Shown here: positions 1 through 9,036 of the stretch, piece after piece
How positions within the stretch are numbered: the first letter of the stretch is position 1
Layout: every line of letters starts with the position of its first letter
Source of the DNA: an uncultured Acetatifactor sp.
GTDB taxonomy: Bacteria > Bacillota > Clostridia > Lachnospirales > Lachnospiraceae
DNA: 32,173 bases
Direction: 5' to 3'
NCBI GenBank assembly: GCA_947629645.1
Contig: CANREV010000035.1
Coordinates: forward strand, 1-32,173
Notes under the pieces: generated by a model
Told to the model about the DNA's origin: nothing
Databases searched by the model: none
The model's input: only the letters and a program-made list of their open reading frames with translations
Program-made: the position numbers and the translations under genes

Positions 1-20
1 AAATGCACACATTTCCTGCT

Positions 21-59
21 AACAATTATAGAGATAATTGTTGGTGGAAGGAATCCACC
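21..59. repeat. Two adjacent inverted repeats
   Basis: A 9-bp perfect stem AACAATTAT / ATAATTGTT with loop AGAG (21-42) is followed directly by GGTGGA / TCCACC with a 5-nt loop (43-59). Neither has a T-tract on the minus strand, so they do not look like an intrinsic terminator for the genes to the right. They may be part of the leader of the next gene beyond the window edge, or a small repeat element. The stems are seen directly; the role is unknown. Confidence 0.45.
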
Positions 60-73
60 CCGAAATTAGGCGC

Positions 74-214
74 TTACCATGAATCTCGGACCCGTGCCGA
101 AATATCAATGATCTTGTCACCTGTCAGGCTGAACATGAGCCTGTTGGAAAAAACCACTTTTGACGTATCATCCTTAAGATGGCAGGCAATCCACTTATAA
201 AGGTCTTTCTCCAT
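74..214 (-). pseudogene. Truncated N-terminal fragment of a glycan-modification gene
   Basis: This is a 46-codon frame starting at ATG 214 after a GGGAG-type ribosome site, 15 nt downstream of the GT2 stop codon. The residues SNRLMFSLTGD and the preceding KDDTSK resemble the linker seen between the Rossmann-like part and the catalytic part of FkbM-type methyltransferases in this cluster (compare EDEKSK in the gene at 13468). It stops at TAA 74-76, far too short for a complete enzyme. I infer a truncated relic or a gene broken by a frameshift; a genuine small protein cannot be excluded. Confidence 0.4.
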
Positions 215-229
215 GCTCCCAACTCCCAT

Positions 230-1399
230 CTATCCCATCCCCCTGAATTCATTGGTAAACCACCGTATTTTTTCCGGCGGGACCCCCATCTTCAGCAGAT
301 ACGTCCGGATGGCTTCCGCAACCGTTTCCGTTATGTTTGCAATGATCACATAATCAATCTCGGAAAGCCTGTCCAGCACTGCTTCCGGAGGATTGACAGC
401 CAAGCCTTCTTCCCGATACAGCACATAATTTTTATCAACCCAATCTCGGACCATCTGCTTGTCCTCTCCTGTTATGTACCCGTATATTCTCTGCCCCAGC
501 ACCCCTGCGCCATATATGATTATTTTCTCTTCCCTGCGCACACCTCCATAGGGGCTTAAAACAACATGATCCTGTCTGTCCTTGTCAAAAAAGTCAATCT
601 GACGTAATACCAATAGATATCTTCTGTAAATCACCAGCTGTTTCTGCATGATATCCATTACATGTCGCTTATCCGCCTGTTTCATTAAATATCCTATTAA
701 TCTCTCAATCCGTTCCGCTTCATTGGCATATAAACTTTTTGTTATTGATTTTGGATGCTGCACATAATGATAACCACATACCTCAGAAATACAAATCGTA
801 TCCGCATCCAAAACTGCCGGATATAAAATCGCCGCGTCATCTCCGGCTATAATCCTGCTATCTATTTCCATAACACTCTTTAAAAGTTCCGCCTTAAATA
901 GTTTGGAATATAGCTGCGGCGTAATCCCATATTCAAAAAATTTCCCCGCATACAGCATCCTGCCGGATATTTCCCTACAGAGATAAATACCACTTTCAAT
1001 GCTGTTTTTTAAAACCGCATGATCATCTCCAATATCATGGAAATGAGCCGCCGCAACAATGTCCGCCCCAGACCCCTGCTGAAGCTTTACAAGCTGTTCC
1101 AGATAATCGGCTTCCATCCAGTCATCCGCATCCGCCCATCCAATCAAAGAGCCGGCTGCTTCTCTAATTCCCCTTATCCTTGCGGACAGGACACCCTGGT
1201 TTTCCTGAGATACCAGTTTTATTCGACCATCGCATCTGGCATATCTTTCACATATGGCCTTCGAGCAGTCAGTAGAACCATCATCAACCAGCACTAGCTC
1301 AAAGCCTCCATAAGACTGCCCTAATATACTACTTATACACTTGTCCAAGTATGCTTCCGCATTATACACAGGTACAATAACACTCACTAATTGATCCAT
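230..1399 (-). CDS. GT2 glycosyltransferase with C-terminal Rossmann-like domain
   Basis: The protein has 389 aa. The N-terminal GT-A fold is of the GT2 family: VSVIVPVYNAE (5-15), VDDGSTD (38-44, nucleotide site) and ADADD (89-93, the DXD metal-sugar-nucleotide motif). From about residue 293 there is a second domain with IIIYGAGVLGQ and a later YVIIAN strand, resembling the small NAD/sugar-nucleotide-binding fold of PglD and C-methyltransferase tails. There is no signal peptide or membrane segment, so it should act in the cytoplasm. The start is ATG 1399 with GGCGGGG upstream. It is the last complete gene of the long minus-strand cluster, 35 nt after the DUF4422 gene. Donor and acceptor sugars cannot be told from sequence. 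Confidence 0.85.
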   Translation of the reverse strand: MDQLVSVIVPVYNAEAYLDKCISSILGQSYGGFELVLVDDGSTDCSKAICERYARCDGRIKLVSQENQGVLSARIRGIREAAGSLIGWADADDWMEADYLEQLVKLQQGSGADIVAAAHFHDIGDDHAVLKNSIESGIYLCREISGRMLYAGKFFEYGITPQLYSKLFKAELLKSVMEIDSRIIAGDDAAILYPAVLDADTICISEVCGYHYVQHPKSITKSLYANEAERIERLIGYLMKQADKRHVMDIMQKQLVIYRRYLLVLRQIDFFDKDRQDHVVLSPYGGVRREEKIIIYGAGVLGQRIYGYITGEDKQMVRDWVDKNYVLYREEGLAVNPPEAVLDRLSEIDYVIIANITETVAEAIRTYLLKMGVPPEKIRWFTNEFRGMG

Positions 1400-1434
1400 A
1401 TTATATCCCCGCCATAATGTTCCAATATATTTTT

Positions 1435-2589
1435 CTACCAGTATCTTTTCAGGTTTGCAAATACAGTCCGGTAATCTTTTAAATGTCTTACAAAATATAT
1501 GGTTGAAACATGTTCAGAGAGCCAGCATCTGGATTGCTTTTTCCCAGCAAAACATTTCATTCTCTCCTCTACTCCGTCAACCACTCCAAACAAAAAGTTA
1601 CAGTAATCATTCAATATCTCACGGCTGGCAATACAAATATTGTTCGGCACGAACATAATATGCGAGCCGCACCACTCGGCACATTCAAGATAATCAGGGA
1701 ATTTTTCCCGGATTACCGCAAACATTTCCGCATAATAAGCTCTTTCGCCCCAATGCAGATAATACTCCGCCAGGCTGTCCCCCACCACAAAGGGGAGCGG
1801 CAGCACCACATCTGCCGTACCGTCTATGACCGGCGCAAGCACAATATCTGACTCAAACTGCCTCCGGTAATGACAGATTCCCGAATACGGTATGTCCGTA
1901 TTCTTCCACACCCAATATAATCCTGTCAATTCGTTATAATACAAATTTTTTTCTGAAATATGATTGCCTGTATTATCACACAACCTTGCAATGCGCCTAT
2001 CTGTCAATGCCGCCCCTACCTGCAAGTCAGCTATCCATCCATGCTGTTCCACGTTATGGGTCAGTTTCACATCACTCAGGCACATCACCCTATATGTTTG
2101 AACCAATCCCTCATACATTTCCCTTTTCACATGATTTTCCCGCACAAACGGCAAAAAATCCGCCAAAAGACCATGCTGCTGTAAATAATGTCTCAAAAAT
2201 TCCCTTGTGAGCAGATGCTCCATGTCATCCGTCAGGAAAAAAAGGCTTTTATATCGGAGTCCCGCAAGCTTCTTTTTTATTTCCTCATGGTAAATATCCA
2301 TTGCAATGACTACAATACACGCATCCTCTATAAAACCTTCATTTCCATCCAGCTGGTAAACAGGTATCCCGTTTAATCTCTCCTTACATCCTCTGCCATC
2401 ACTTACTATAAAAGCATCGGGGGTTCTCAAAAAACCAAAACCCTCTTTCTGCATCTGGAGAATTTCCTCGCTCCGCAGGCCTGCGCCGTAAAAAAGCAGT
2501 TTATCTTCCATCTGAATAGCTTTCTGCATTATTTCAAGGGCTTTACCTGCATCTTGATAACACTGATCATCCTCGCCATAGTTTTTCAT
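1435..2589 (-). CDS. DUF4422 glycosyltransferase-like protein with N-terminal Rossmann-like domain
   Basis: The protein has about 384 aa from ATG 2589, chosen because GGAGGG lies 12 nt upstream; a TTG at 2655 would extend the frame by 22 residues but has only a weak site. The first ~130 residues form the accessory domain (LLFYGAGLRSEEIL, then IVVIAMD). The rest matches DUF4422, a family found in capsule and exopolysaccharide loci: RIARLCDNTGNHIS, LTGLYWVWKN, GICHYRR, and a C-terminal WLSEHVSTIYF. DUF4422 proteins are regarded as glycosyltransferases, but specificity is unknown. It lies between two GT2 genes on the same strand, so I read it as one step in building the same glycan. The C-terminus is complete. 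Confidence 0.8.
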   Translation of the reverse strand: MKNYGEDDQCYQDAGKALEIMQKAIQMEDKLLFYGAGLRSEEILQMQKEGFGFLRTPDAFIVSDGRGCKERLNGIPVYQLDGNEGFIEDACIVVIAMDIYHEEIKKKLAGLRYKSLFFLTDDMEHLLTREFLRHYLQQHGLLADFLPFVRENHVKREMYEGLVQTYRVMCLSDVKLTHNVEQHGWIADLQVGAALTDRRIARLCDNTGNHISEKNLYYNELTGLYWVWKNTDIPYSGICHYRRQFESDIVLAPVIDGTADVVLPLPFVVGDSLAEYYLHWGERAYYAEMFAVIREKFPDYLECAEWCGSHIMFVPNNICIASREILNDYCNFLFGVVDGVEERMKCFAGKKQSRCWLSEHVSTIYFVRHLKDYRTVFANLKRYW

Positions 2590-2661
2590 CCGTCCAGCTT
2601 TCCCTCCGCTATTTTGCACAATGCTATTGGAAATCACAGCCCCCCGATGTCGCAACCAGCT

Positions 2662-3966
2662 TCAGCTATAACATGGCTGTTCGAGGAAACGCCTGTCCAT
2701 TGCATGTTCCATGTTATAATCTATTAGCAGAATCTCCTTGAACCCCAGCATTTCTGCTGTCCTGGTCATTTCAAAATGATGATTGCATGCCGAAATAACC
2801 AAAAGATCAATTTGAGCGGGATCATATTCCTCAATGTTTTTTACTGCAATCCCATTTAACATCTCCATTTTTTTGCCCGCCAGGGATGACACCGCAAATC
2901 CGCATATCCTGTCATCGAGATGTTCCATTTTGAGTAATCTCTGAAATTTCCTCCCCACCAAACCGGCGCCATATAACAGAACATTTCTTTTCCTTCCAAG
3001 AACGGCCAAAAGACCCTCCAATGCCAGATCTCTATTAAACGCTCCTGCAGGATTTAGCCCCATGCTTTCAACGATAAGCCCGTCAAGAGACGTCAAGCCA
3101 TTTATCTTCTCTCGGTCATCCATGTCCAAATCATCATAAATGCATTTAATATTGCTCATGACTTGTCTCGCATATTTTGCAAGCGCAGCCACTTCACGGG
3201 GATTTCGGGCACTGGTATAGATATGTTTCATGCACTCGCCGTATTGCCAGATTCTCCACTTCTCATGCTGATATGTATGTTTGCTGGTCATAGTGGAATT
3301 TTCACGAACCCGGTATACATATAACCTGTCTTTCATATGGATCATCTTTTGGGCGGCGAAATAACATTCTAAAGCAAAAACCGCATCTTCAAAATATGCC
3401 CCTGGGACAAATGTGATCCTTTGCTCTGCAAGCCATGCCCGATCTATCATCAGTAACCATGCGGAATCCACAAAGTCATCATTTTCCATTAGTTCCACAA
3501 AAAATTCCCTTCCCGCCCTTACTCTCGGATAATCTCCCGTTATCTTATAATATCTTTCTTTGTCCATATTTCCGGGCATTTCCGGATCCTCAAACAGCAA
3601 TGGTGCTGTTTCATATCCAACCACCTGGATATCCTGATTCACGCAGGCAGTATTCCATAATGTGTTCAAAGCACCCTGCACCAGCATATCATCGCTATCA
3701 ACAAAACAAAGATATTTTCCATGGGCATTTTTTATTCCCACATTTCTCGCTACACTTTGACCACTGTTTTTTTGCGTAACAACATGAACCCGTGGATCTT
3801 TCTTTCGATACTCTTCTAAAATTGCAGATGACGCATCCGTAGAGCCGTCATCCACACATATCATTTCAAAATCCGAAAAATCCTGACCTAATATACTATC
3901 CAAGCATTCAACTAGGTACTTTTCCACATTATAAACCGGTATAATAATTGAAAAAAAGGGGCTCAT
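2662..3966 (-). CDS. GT2 glycosyltransferase with C-terminal Rossmann-like domain
   Basis: The protein has 434 aa. The start is ATG 3966, because GGGAG sits 7 nt upstream; a TTG at 3984 would add six residues without a good ribosome site. GT2 features are FSIIIPVYNVEKYL near residue 5, VDDGSTD (38-44) and VDSDD (89-93). A middle helical region follows, and from about residue 325 the accessory domain VLLYGAGLVGRKF ends with LLVISACNHH and ILLIDYN. It is close kin in layout to the GT2 gene at 230-1399 but clearly a different sequence, so the two probably add different sugars. It lies 21 nt after the GT2 gene at 3988 on the same strand. Confidence 0.85.
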   Translation of the reverse strand: MSPFFSIIIPVYNVEKYLVECLDSILGQDFSDFEMICVDDGSTDASSAILEEYRKKDPRVHVVTQKNSGQSVARNVGIKNAHGKYLCFVDSDDMLVQGALNTLWNTACVNQDIQVVGYETAPLLFEDPEMPGNMDKERYYKITGDYPRVRAGREFFVELMENDDFVDSAWLLMIDRAWLAEQRITFVPGAYFEDAVFALECYFAAQKMIHMKDRLYVYRVRENSTMTSKHTYQHEKWRIWQYGECMKHIYTSARNPREVAALAKYARQVMSNIKCIYDDLDMDDREKINGLTSLDGLIVESMGLNPAGAFNRDLALEGLLAVLGRKRNVLLYGAGLVGRKFQRLLKMEHLDDRICGFAVSSLAGKKMEMLNGIAVKNIEEYDPAQIDLLVISACNHHFEMTRTAEMLGFKEILLIDYNMEHAMDRRFLEQPCYS

Positions 3967-3987
3967 ACCATTTCTCCCACACAATCT

Positions 3988-5121
3988 CTATTTCATCAAT
4001 CTTTCATATTGATCTACTGCTTCTTTCCTTATTTCATCTAAAATACTCCATGTTATCCCTGGATTAGAATAACTCTTAAGCTGTTTACAAATTTCTTTCT
4101 GAAATCTGGTAGGAGTTACGATTACATGTGCGTTACCAAATCTTAAAATTTCCGGTGAAAAAATCCTTTTCCCTTTTAGCTCCAGTCCCCATTTATTTTC
4201 GTCATTGTCCACAAAAAAGCGAATAGGAATCCCACTCTTTCTAAAAGCTGTCTCACATTCTTTTCCGAAGACACCTGTTCCAAAAACCACCAATCCGTCT
4301 GATATACAGCAAAATCTGCTTAACGCCTCCCTGATCACAGCAGGCTTTTTTTCACTGATATGCAACATTTTGTCCCTGCGAAACCGTTCTTCTATATTTT
4401 CTTTGTCTAAAACATTTTCAGGGCATTTATCCAGATATTTCATATCAGCTTCATATATTTCCTTTGCACATTCCATACATTCTATACTACTGATGCCAGT
4501 CTTCCTGAAATTGGCAAGCACCCTATCTATATGTGCAAATCTGACTCCATCTGCAATAAAACGCAACAGCAGCTCCCGATCCGCAGCGATTCTATAATCC
4601 GTATTATACAGCCCATATTTTTGGTAGGCAGAACGCCTGATAAACGTACTTGGATGCTGTGGAAACGGAGAATGTTTCGTACAATCTTCGATTTCCCCAT
4701 TTACTCCGATAAACCATATCTCCCCATAGGCCACATCCACATCTGGATTTTCAAAACAACTGACAGCCCTCTCCACCGCATCCGGCTCATACCAGTCATC
4801 ACTGTTAATAATTCCGATAATATCACCGTTCGCATGCTGAATGCCTTTATTCATCGCATCATAAAGGCCATCATCCTTTTCACTAAGAAAATATGCAACA
4901 TGTTCCTTGTATTGACTAATAATATTTTGTGTGCCGTCTGTCGATGCGCCATCTATGATTATGTATTCAATATTTTTATATGTCTGATTGATAACACTCT
5001 GTATCGTCTGTTCTATGGTCGCCGCACCGTTATAAACTACTGTAATGACTGTAACCAATGGGTCCGATGATGTTATTTTCATTTGCTCATTCATTCCTGC
5101 TTTGCCTATCTTCCTTTCCAT
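3988..5121 (-). CDS. GT2 glycosyltransferase with C-terminal Rossmann-like domain
   Basis: The protein has up to 377 aa. The motif VTVITVVYNGAATIEQTI, then IDGASTDGT and GIINSDDWYE, and a later PFPQHPSTFIRRSAYQKYG block are typical of the WcaE-like branch of GT2 (single-domain inverting transferases). The C-terminal third has LVVFGTGVFGKECE followed by RFFVDND and VIVTPTRFQ, the recurrent Rossmann-like module. The start is uncertain: ATG 5121, 5094 and 5082 are all possible and none has a strong ribosome site. Upstream sequence is the wreck of a toxin gene, so the original 5' region may have been replaced. No membrane segments are present. Confidence 0.82.
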   Translation of the reverse strand: MERKIGKAGMNEQMKITSSDPLVTVITVVYNGAATIEQTIQSVINQTYKNIEYIIIDGASTDGTQNIISQYKEHVAYFLSEKDDGLYDAMNKGIQHANGDIIGIINSDDWYEPDAVERAVSCFENPDVDVAYGEIWFIGVNGEIEDCTKHSPFPQHPSTFIRRSAYQKYGLYNTDYRIAADRELLLRFIADGVRFAHIDRVLANFRKTGISSIECMECAKEIYEADMKYLDKCPENVLDKENIEERFRRDKMLHISEKKPAVIREALSRFCCISDGLVVFGTGVFGKECETAFRKSGIPIRFFVDNDENKWGLELKGKRIFSPEILRFGNAHVIVTPTRFQKEICKQLKSYSNPGITWSILDEIRKEAVDQYERLMK

Positions 5122-5146
5122 ATCAATAATTCGGTCTATACTTTAT

Positions 5147-5343
5147 TCAGCAAAAAAGATGCCCTGATATCAATATATAATCAGGATGATTCCTGTGCTT
5201 CACTGCCACTACCCAGACCGATGTCGTACTGTACCAAATTTCGTTTTATCTTCCTGCAGAATAATTTCTTTTGCTTTTAACGGAAACCGATGGTCTTTCG
5301 TAAGCGCCCATAAAATAATATACATATCAAGCAGTACTTTCAT
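5147..5343 (-). pseudogene. Decayed PIN-domain toxin (N-terminal part only)
   Basis: From ATG 5343 the frame reads MKVLLDMYIILWAL, then RFPLKAKEIILQ. This is the start of a PIN-type ribonuclease toxin, with the first catalytic Asp at residue 6. It hits a stop at 5209-5211. In another frame the expected next segment is still readable: YSTTSVWVVAVKHRNHPD, matching the PIN pattern SxxSxWExAxKH but with the acidic residue replaced by Val. That frame ends at TGA 5147-5149. A normal PIN toxin has about 125-130 residues, so the C-terminal half is missing. Frameshift, lost catalytic acid and truncation all indicate a dead toxin. Confidence 0.75.
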
Positions 5344-5604
5344 GAAACACCTCAAACAAATCCACGATCTCATCATTGTACTTGTCTATATTATTCGGCA
5401 CAGTAAACTCGCCTTCTGCCAAACCAGTTTTTGAGCTGTTTTGGATTCGTCCATGCATATCCTAAACGACATTGCCTTTTCCTGTACACTCTACCTTACA
5501 AAGATCCTCACAGCTTCCGCAAATGAAGTTCCAAGCTGGCTGCATAATTCTTCTGCCTGTTCCTTTAAGTTCGCATCCATCTGGTGTAAAATTGCTCCTT
5601 TCAT
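5327..5604 (-). pseudogene. Decayed RelB/DinJ-type antitoxin
   Basis: The gene starts at ATG 5604 after a textbook AAAGGAGG site. It reads MKGAILHQMDANLKEQAEEL, then LGTSFAEAVRIFVR, the ribbon-helix-helix start of RelB/DinJ antitoxins, and stops at TAG 5491-5493 after 37 residues. The family usually has Gln next, so a CAG to TAG change is likely. After the stop the frame continues (SVQEKAMSF), then one more frameshift restores EGEFTVPNNIDKYNDEIVDL, a typical antitoxin tail, ending at TGA 5327-5329, overlapping the toxin start. A possible promoter is TTGAAA-N18-TGTAAT (5635-5664). The pair is a broken type II toxin-antitoxin unit stranded in the glycan cluster. Confidence 0.75.
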
Positions 5605-5747
5605 TTTGAAACCGCCTCCTTTTACAGTGAATGTATTACAAGCAGATTCATGCGGCGTTTTCAAATCTAATGTAAAGTATGGAATTATCAATGTGCCATT
5701 ATTGGCTACAAATTTTATATTTTACAGATATATACATATGCCTTGCA

Positions 5748-7376
5748 TTATTCCATCAAAACAAGTTCATTCAAAATATCACTTAATCCTATTACATTGC
5801 TGTATCCATAAGTTTTTATTTTTTTTACAATTTCTCTTTCTGCTGACGCTACTGTAACTACAATCACGTCCACCTTAAGCTTTTCACTGCCCAGTGAAGT
5901 AAATCTCAATACTTTTGCACTATCGCCAGGAGCTCTATCCAGCAAATACTTTATTTCAATTCCTGTATTTTCCAGTTCATCATATAATCTGCACCCCAAA
6001 CGTGCCATACCATAAATAGCTACACTTTTATAACCATACTTTTCAAAATATTCTAACAGTTTATGACCATTTTGTCTAATTTCTAACCATTTTGCCGCCA
6101 TTGAAAATGCTGCTTCTGCCTTTAAGTTTCGATTATCAAGGTCCTTTTTCTTGTATGAATCTTTATTTTTAACCGATTCATATTTTTCTTTTAATCTTTT
6201 AAGGAAAATCGTATTATCCTCGCCATGAAATGATGAGAGCACTTCTTTATATATATTCAAAATTTTTGCACAATACTTACTGATACTAAACACATTCTCT
6301 GCATACTTCTGTGCGTCTTCCAACATCTTCCTTTTAGTTTTATTCGAACACTGCATGGCTTTTAACATTGCATCTGCCAATGCCTCACTATTATGCAACT
6401 CATACAAAAATCCCCTATTCTCATCCCTTCCAATAATCTCTGTAGTGCCACCGCTGTCAGCCCCTATTATGACATTTCCTCCCAACATAGCTTCTATTGT
6501 CACTCTTCCAAGCGCTTCGTTTTGAGAACAGGTCAAGGCATATGATGCCTGTCTATGCAGTTTTTTTAAATCACTTTGAAACGGCAGAATTTTTATATTT
6601 TTTTCTAGTCTCTTGCTTTTGATATATTTTTTTAACGCCCATACATATGTACTGTCATCAGCCCCCACAATCACTAGTTGAATATCCACATATCCTTTAT
6701 CTATCAGAATTTCCATTGCATGTATTGCATCTATCTGACCTTTTCCTTGCGATATCACAGCTACTGCCAAAAACTGATTTTCAAATTTTTTATCATTATC
6801 TAGATCAAGTTTGTATTTTTGAATATCTATGCCATCGTAAATCCTTTCTGTTTCGACAAAATACTTTTCCTTATATATCTTCTGGACATAATCAGATATT
6901 GCAATCAATTTATCTGCCTGCAAATATAATTGCTGCTTCAGTTGTCTGTTTATAAATTCGCACCCAAACTGCTCCTCCATCAGCTCTCGGATATGATAAA
7001 TATATGGTATTCCTGCCATTAATGCCGCAATCGCCGCGAAATAACTTACGCTTGAATTGATATGTATTAACTGTACATTTTCTTTTACAATAATAGGCAA
7101 AAGCTGTAATGCAGCTTCATAGCTCTGTTTATAATCGACCTCCTGCTTTTCTGCAGTGACTTCCCCCATTTTTACATAATCAACTGCAAAGTCCAATTCA
7201 TAGCAATGTATATCTAATGTTTCAAAAACGATCCTTGCCTCTGCTGCTTTGGGCATTACAATAGTCGGATTAATGTACTTCCGAATCTCTTTTACAGTAT
7301 CCAACAATGAATACCCCGCTCCACCGAGCAAACCATCATTGAAAATATACATTATATTTTTGATTGAATTATTCAC
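5748..7376 (-). CDS. GT4 glycosyltransferase with C-terminal Rossmann-like domain
   Basis: The protein has 542 aa. The first ~390 residues are a GT-B retaining glycosyltransferase of family GT4: NDGLLGGAGYSLLDTV near the N-terminus (glycine-rich acceptor loop), AVISQGKGQIDAIHAMEIL, and the EX7E-type block NEALGRVTIEAML followed by GADSGGTTEII near residue 300. After a charged linker, SVAIYGMARLGCRLYDEL and VIVVTVASAER form the accessory domain. The start is GTG 7376, because GCGGGGG lies just upstream; the ATG at codon 9 has no site. It follows a gap of about 500 bp that holds gene debris. It should be cytoplasmic and transfer a sugar from a nucleotide donor; the substrate is not predictable. 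Confidence 0.87.
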   Translation of the reverse strand: MNNSIKNIMYIFNDGLLGGAGYSLLDTVKEIRKYINPTIVMPKAAEARIVFETLDIHCYELDFAVDYVKMGEVTAEKQEVDYKQSYEAALQLLPIIVKENVQLIHINSSVSYFAAIAALMAGIPYIYHIRELMEEQFGCEFINRQLKQQLYLQADKLIAISDYVQKIYKEKYFVETERIYDGIDIQKYKLDLDNDKKFENQFLAVAVISQGKGQIDAIHAMEILIDKGYVDIQLVIVGADDSTYVWALKKYIKSKRLEKNIKILPFQSDLKKLHRQASYALTCSQNEALGRVTIEAMLGGNVIIGADSGGTTEIIGRDENRGFLYELHNSEALADAMLKAMQCSNKTKRKMLEDAQKYAENVFSISKYCAKILNIYKEVLSSFHGEDNTIFLKRLKEKYESVKNKDSYKKKDLDNRNLKAEAAFSMAAKWLEIRQNGHKLLEYFEKYGYKSVAIYGMARLGCRLYDELENTGIEIKYLLDRAPGDSAKVLRFTSLGSEKLKVDVIVVTVASAEREIVKKIKTYGYSNVIGLSDILNELVLME

Positions 7377-7879
7377 TATTTTGCCCCCGCAATCACTGTC
7401 AAATGCTCATTCAAATTTTTTTCCATACTATTCTTGCATCATACCCTTAAATGGCTAATAGTAAACGACATGATTTTCTGCACTTAAACACATTAAAAAT
7501 GTTGTAACATTTGTACTCTTTAAACAGTTATATACAAGAAAGAATATTGTTTATTATATATCCTCCCAAACCACATAGTTCTACTGATGCCTTCTTATAA
7601 TTTTTTCTATGATTTCATTGACATTCATCTTATAACACAAAATGCTAACATAATACACTATCCGCAAATTTAAGTAATTATTGATTATTACTAGAGATCA
7701 TTAATATACTTATCCCATTCATCATTCATACATTTAATATAGTTACTAAAATTATTCTACTTAAAATAATGTGTATGCGCACATGTCGACAAATAACGTC
7801 CTATCCCATTTTTGTCAATGGACAAATTCAACATTGAATGATTAACAACATATAAAGTGTCATACCACCTATCTTCTTT
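7377..7879 (-). pseudogene. Gene debris in a 503-bp gap
   Basis: This AT-rich gap contains no intact gene. On the minus strand several protein-like frames follow each other, broken by stops: 7757-7879 (WYDTLYVVNHSMLNLSIDKN), 7691-7756 (YIKCMNDEWDKYINDL), 7581-7697 (YLNLRIVYYV, then NEIIEKIIRRHQ) and a short one just before the GT4 start (NLNEHLTVIAGAK). Their composition and amphipathic pattern look coding, so I suspect a decayed glycan gene. AT-rich DNA gives such frames by chance, so this is tentative. A 16-bp palindrome AAATGTTGTAACATTT lies at 7497-7512. I found no convincing promoter. Confidence 0.35.
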
Positions 7880-8998
7880 TCAAATTCTACGTTCTTTAGG
7901 TATTGCATATAATACAAATTCATTTACACAATACATCCCATCATAATATCCACCACGCAATGACGGATATTTACGTAAATAAAAAGCATATTCATTTACA
8001 ATCGAAGAAATATAATTCGGTATTTTTAGCAAATCCTCCGGTCTATGATATACACAAACTGCTAATACAGGCCTTGATGCTTGTATTAATTTTTCTGCCG
8101 ATTTCAGCGCTTCCAGTTCTGTGCCTTCTATATCCATATTTATTAGAGAAATTTCCTCTTTTCTAAAATAATCATCAAGTTTCTTTGCATCCAATCCAAA
8201 ATAATATGGAACTACTTCAATTTTTTTTCGTATATTATTTGGCAAAAAGCTTAAATTTCTTTCCAGTGTTCCTAATACATCCTTATCCCCTTCAATAGCA
8301 TATATTTTATCAAAGTCAAAACCATTGTTAATAAAATGATATATTGTATCCCCCCTATAGCTTCCCATATTAATCCACTTTTCATTACTTAAATGATTAT
8401 ATAACCTGCTGTCTTCTTCGGATGCAAAATATTTATCTTGTTCTGAAAATGTTCTTCCTTGATATTCATGTCCTTCTATAATTGCCTTTAAAAAATGATA
8501 ATATGTATCCTTTGATATCTTGTCTTCAAATAAATCATAATTTTCAACAAAAAATCCCTTATTTTTATTTAGGTAAACATACCAATTATTTTTTATAATG
8601 GCACATACATCGCTATAAATATCTATTATCTTATCAATTCCATTTATACTCAACATATTGCCAATTGCTAATTTTTCATCATTATTACATGTAAAAAACG
8701 AATTTGAGACAACTGCACAATATTTTTTATTTTTCTTCATTTTTTCAAATTCTTTTACATTGATCACTGGAATATTATCTATAACTGTGCATTTAGGAGA
8801 AGCATCAACAATAAATTCAGGCATAATGCCCGTGACATCTTTCATATACTTTAAAGATGCCATCGCCATATTACCTGCTCCATACATCAAAACCCCATAC
8901 CCTAAATGCCTTGTTAGATATGGAAGCATAAATCTATCACCTATGCTGGCATATACAGATATTTTATGCTCGTTAAATAATTTTTCTATTTCATTCAT
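7880..8998 (-). CDS. FkbM-type methyltransferase with N-terminal Rossmann-like domain
   Basis: The protein has 372 aa. Residues 1-125 hold the accessory domain (VLMYGAGNMAMASLKYM, FIVDASPKCTVI, CAVVSNSFF). The C-terminal ~200 residues are FkbM-like: WINMGSYRGDTIYHF (SAM loop), KIYAIEGDKD (acidic end of strand 2), SLINMDIEGTELEALKSAE and the characteristic VLAVCVYHRPEDLLKIP with a final FVLYAIP. FkbM enzymes are SAM-dependent O-methyltransferases on sugars and similar hydroxyls. The start is ATG 8998 with GAGGAG about 8 nt upstream. It is a full-length relative of the split FkbM gene at 13468-14650, which shows what the intact form of that gene should look like. Confidence 0.87.
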   Translation of the reverse strand: MNEIEKLFNEHKISVYASIGDRFMLPYLTRHLGYGVLMYGAGNMAMASLKYMKDVTGIMPEFIVDASPKCTVIDNIPVINVKEFEKMKKNKKYCAVVSNSFFTCNNDEKLAIGNMLSINGIDKIIDIYSDVCAIIKNNWYVYLNKNKGFFVENYDLFEDKISKDTYYHFLKAIIEGHEYQGRTFSEQDKYFASEEDSRLYNHLSNEKWINMGSYRGDTIYHFINNGFDFDKIYAIEGDKDVLGTLERNLSFLPNNIRKKIEVVPYYFGLDAKKLDDYFRKEEISLINMDIEGTELEALKSAEKLIQASRPVLAVCVYHRPEDLLKIPNYISSIVNEYAFYLRKYPSLRGGYYDGMYCVNEFVLYAIPKERRI

Positions 8999-9036
8999 TC
9001 TAAATCTCCTCGTATAATTTGTCTTTCATTCTACAA

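Noticed and set aside
21..59. Hairpins at the left edge as a terminator of the cluster
   Set aside because: No T-run follows on the minus strand.
2640..2645. G6 run as another phase-variable tract
   Set aside because: Only six bases and upstream of the preferred ATG at 2589; such runs are common and fairly stable. The G6 runs at 8350-8355 and in the wecC GGHC motif were set aside for the same reason.
4531..5070. 179-codon plus-strand open frame
   Set aside because: Antisense to the GT2 gene at 3988-5121, whose motifs are clear; no family pattern or ribosome site.
5441..5857. 138-codon plus-strand open frame
   Set aside because: It lies opposite the antitoxin relic and the GT4 3' end, has no ribosome site, and its Phe/Leu/Ser-rich composition is that of an antisense frame.
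7763..7813. TTGACA on the minus strand in the 503-bp gap as a promoter
   Set aside because: The -35 is perfect, but at 17 nt the -10 is only TATTTG, so the match is too weak to call.
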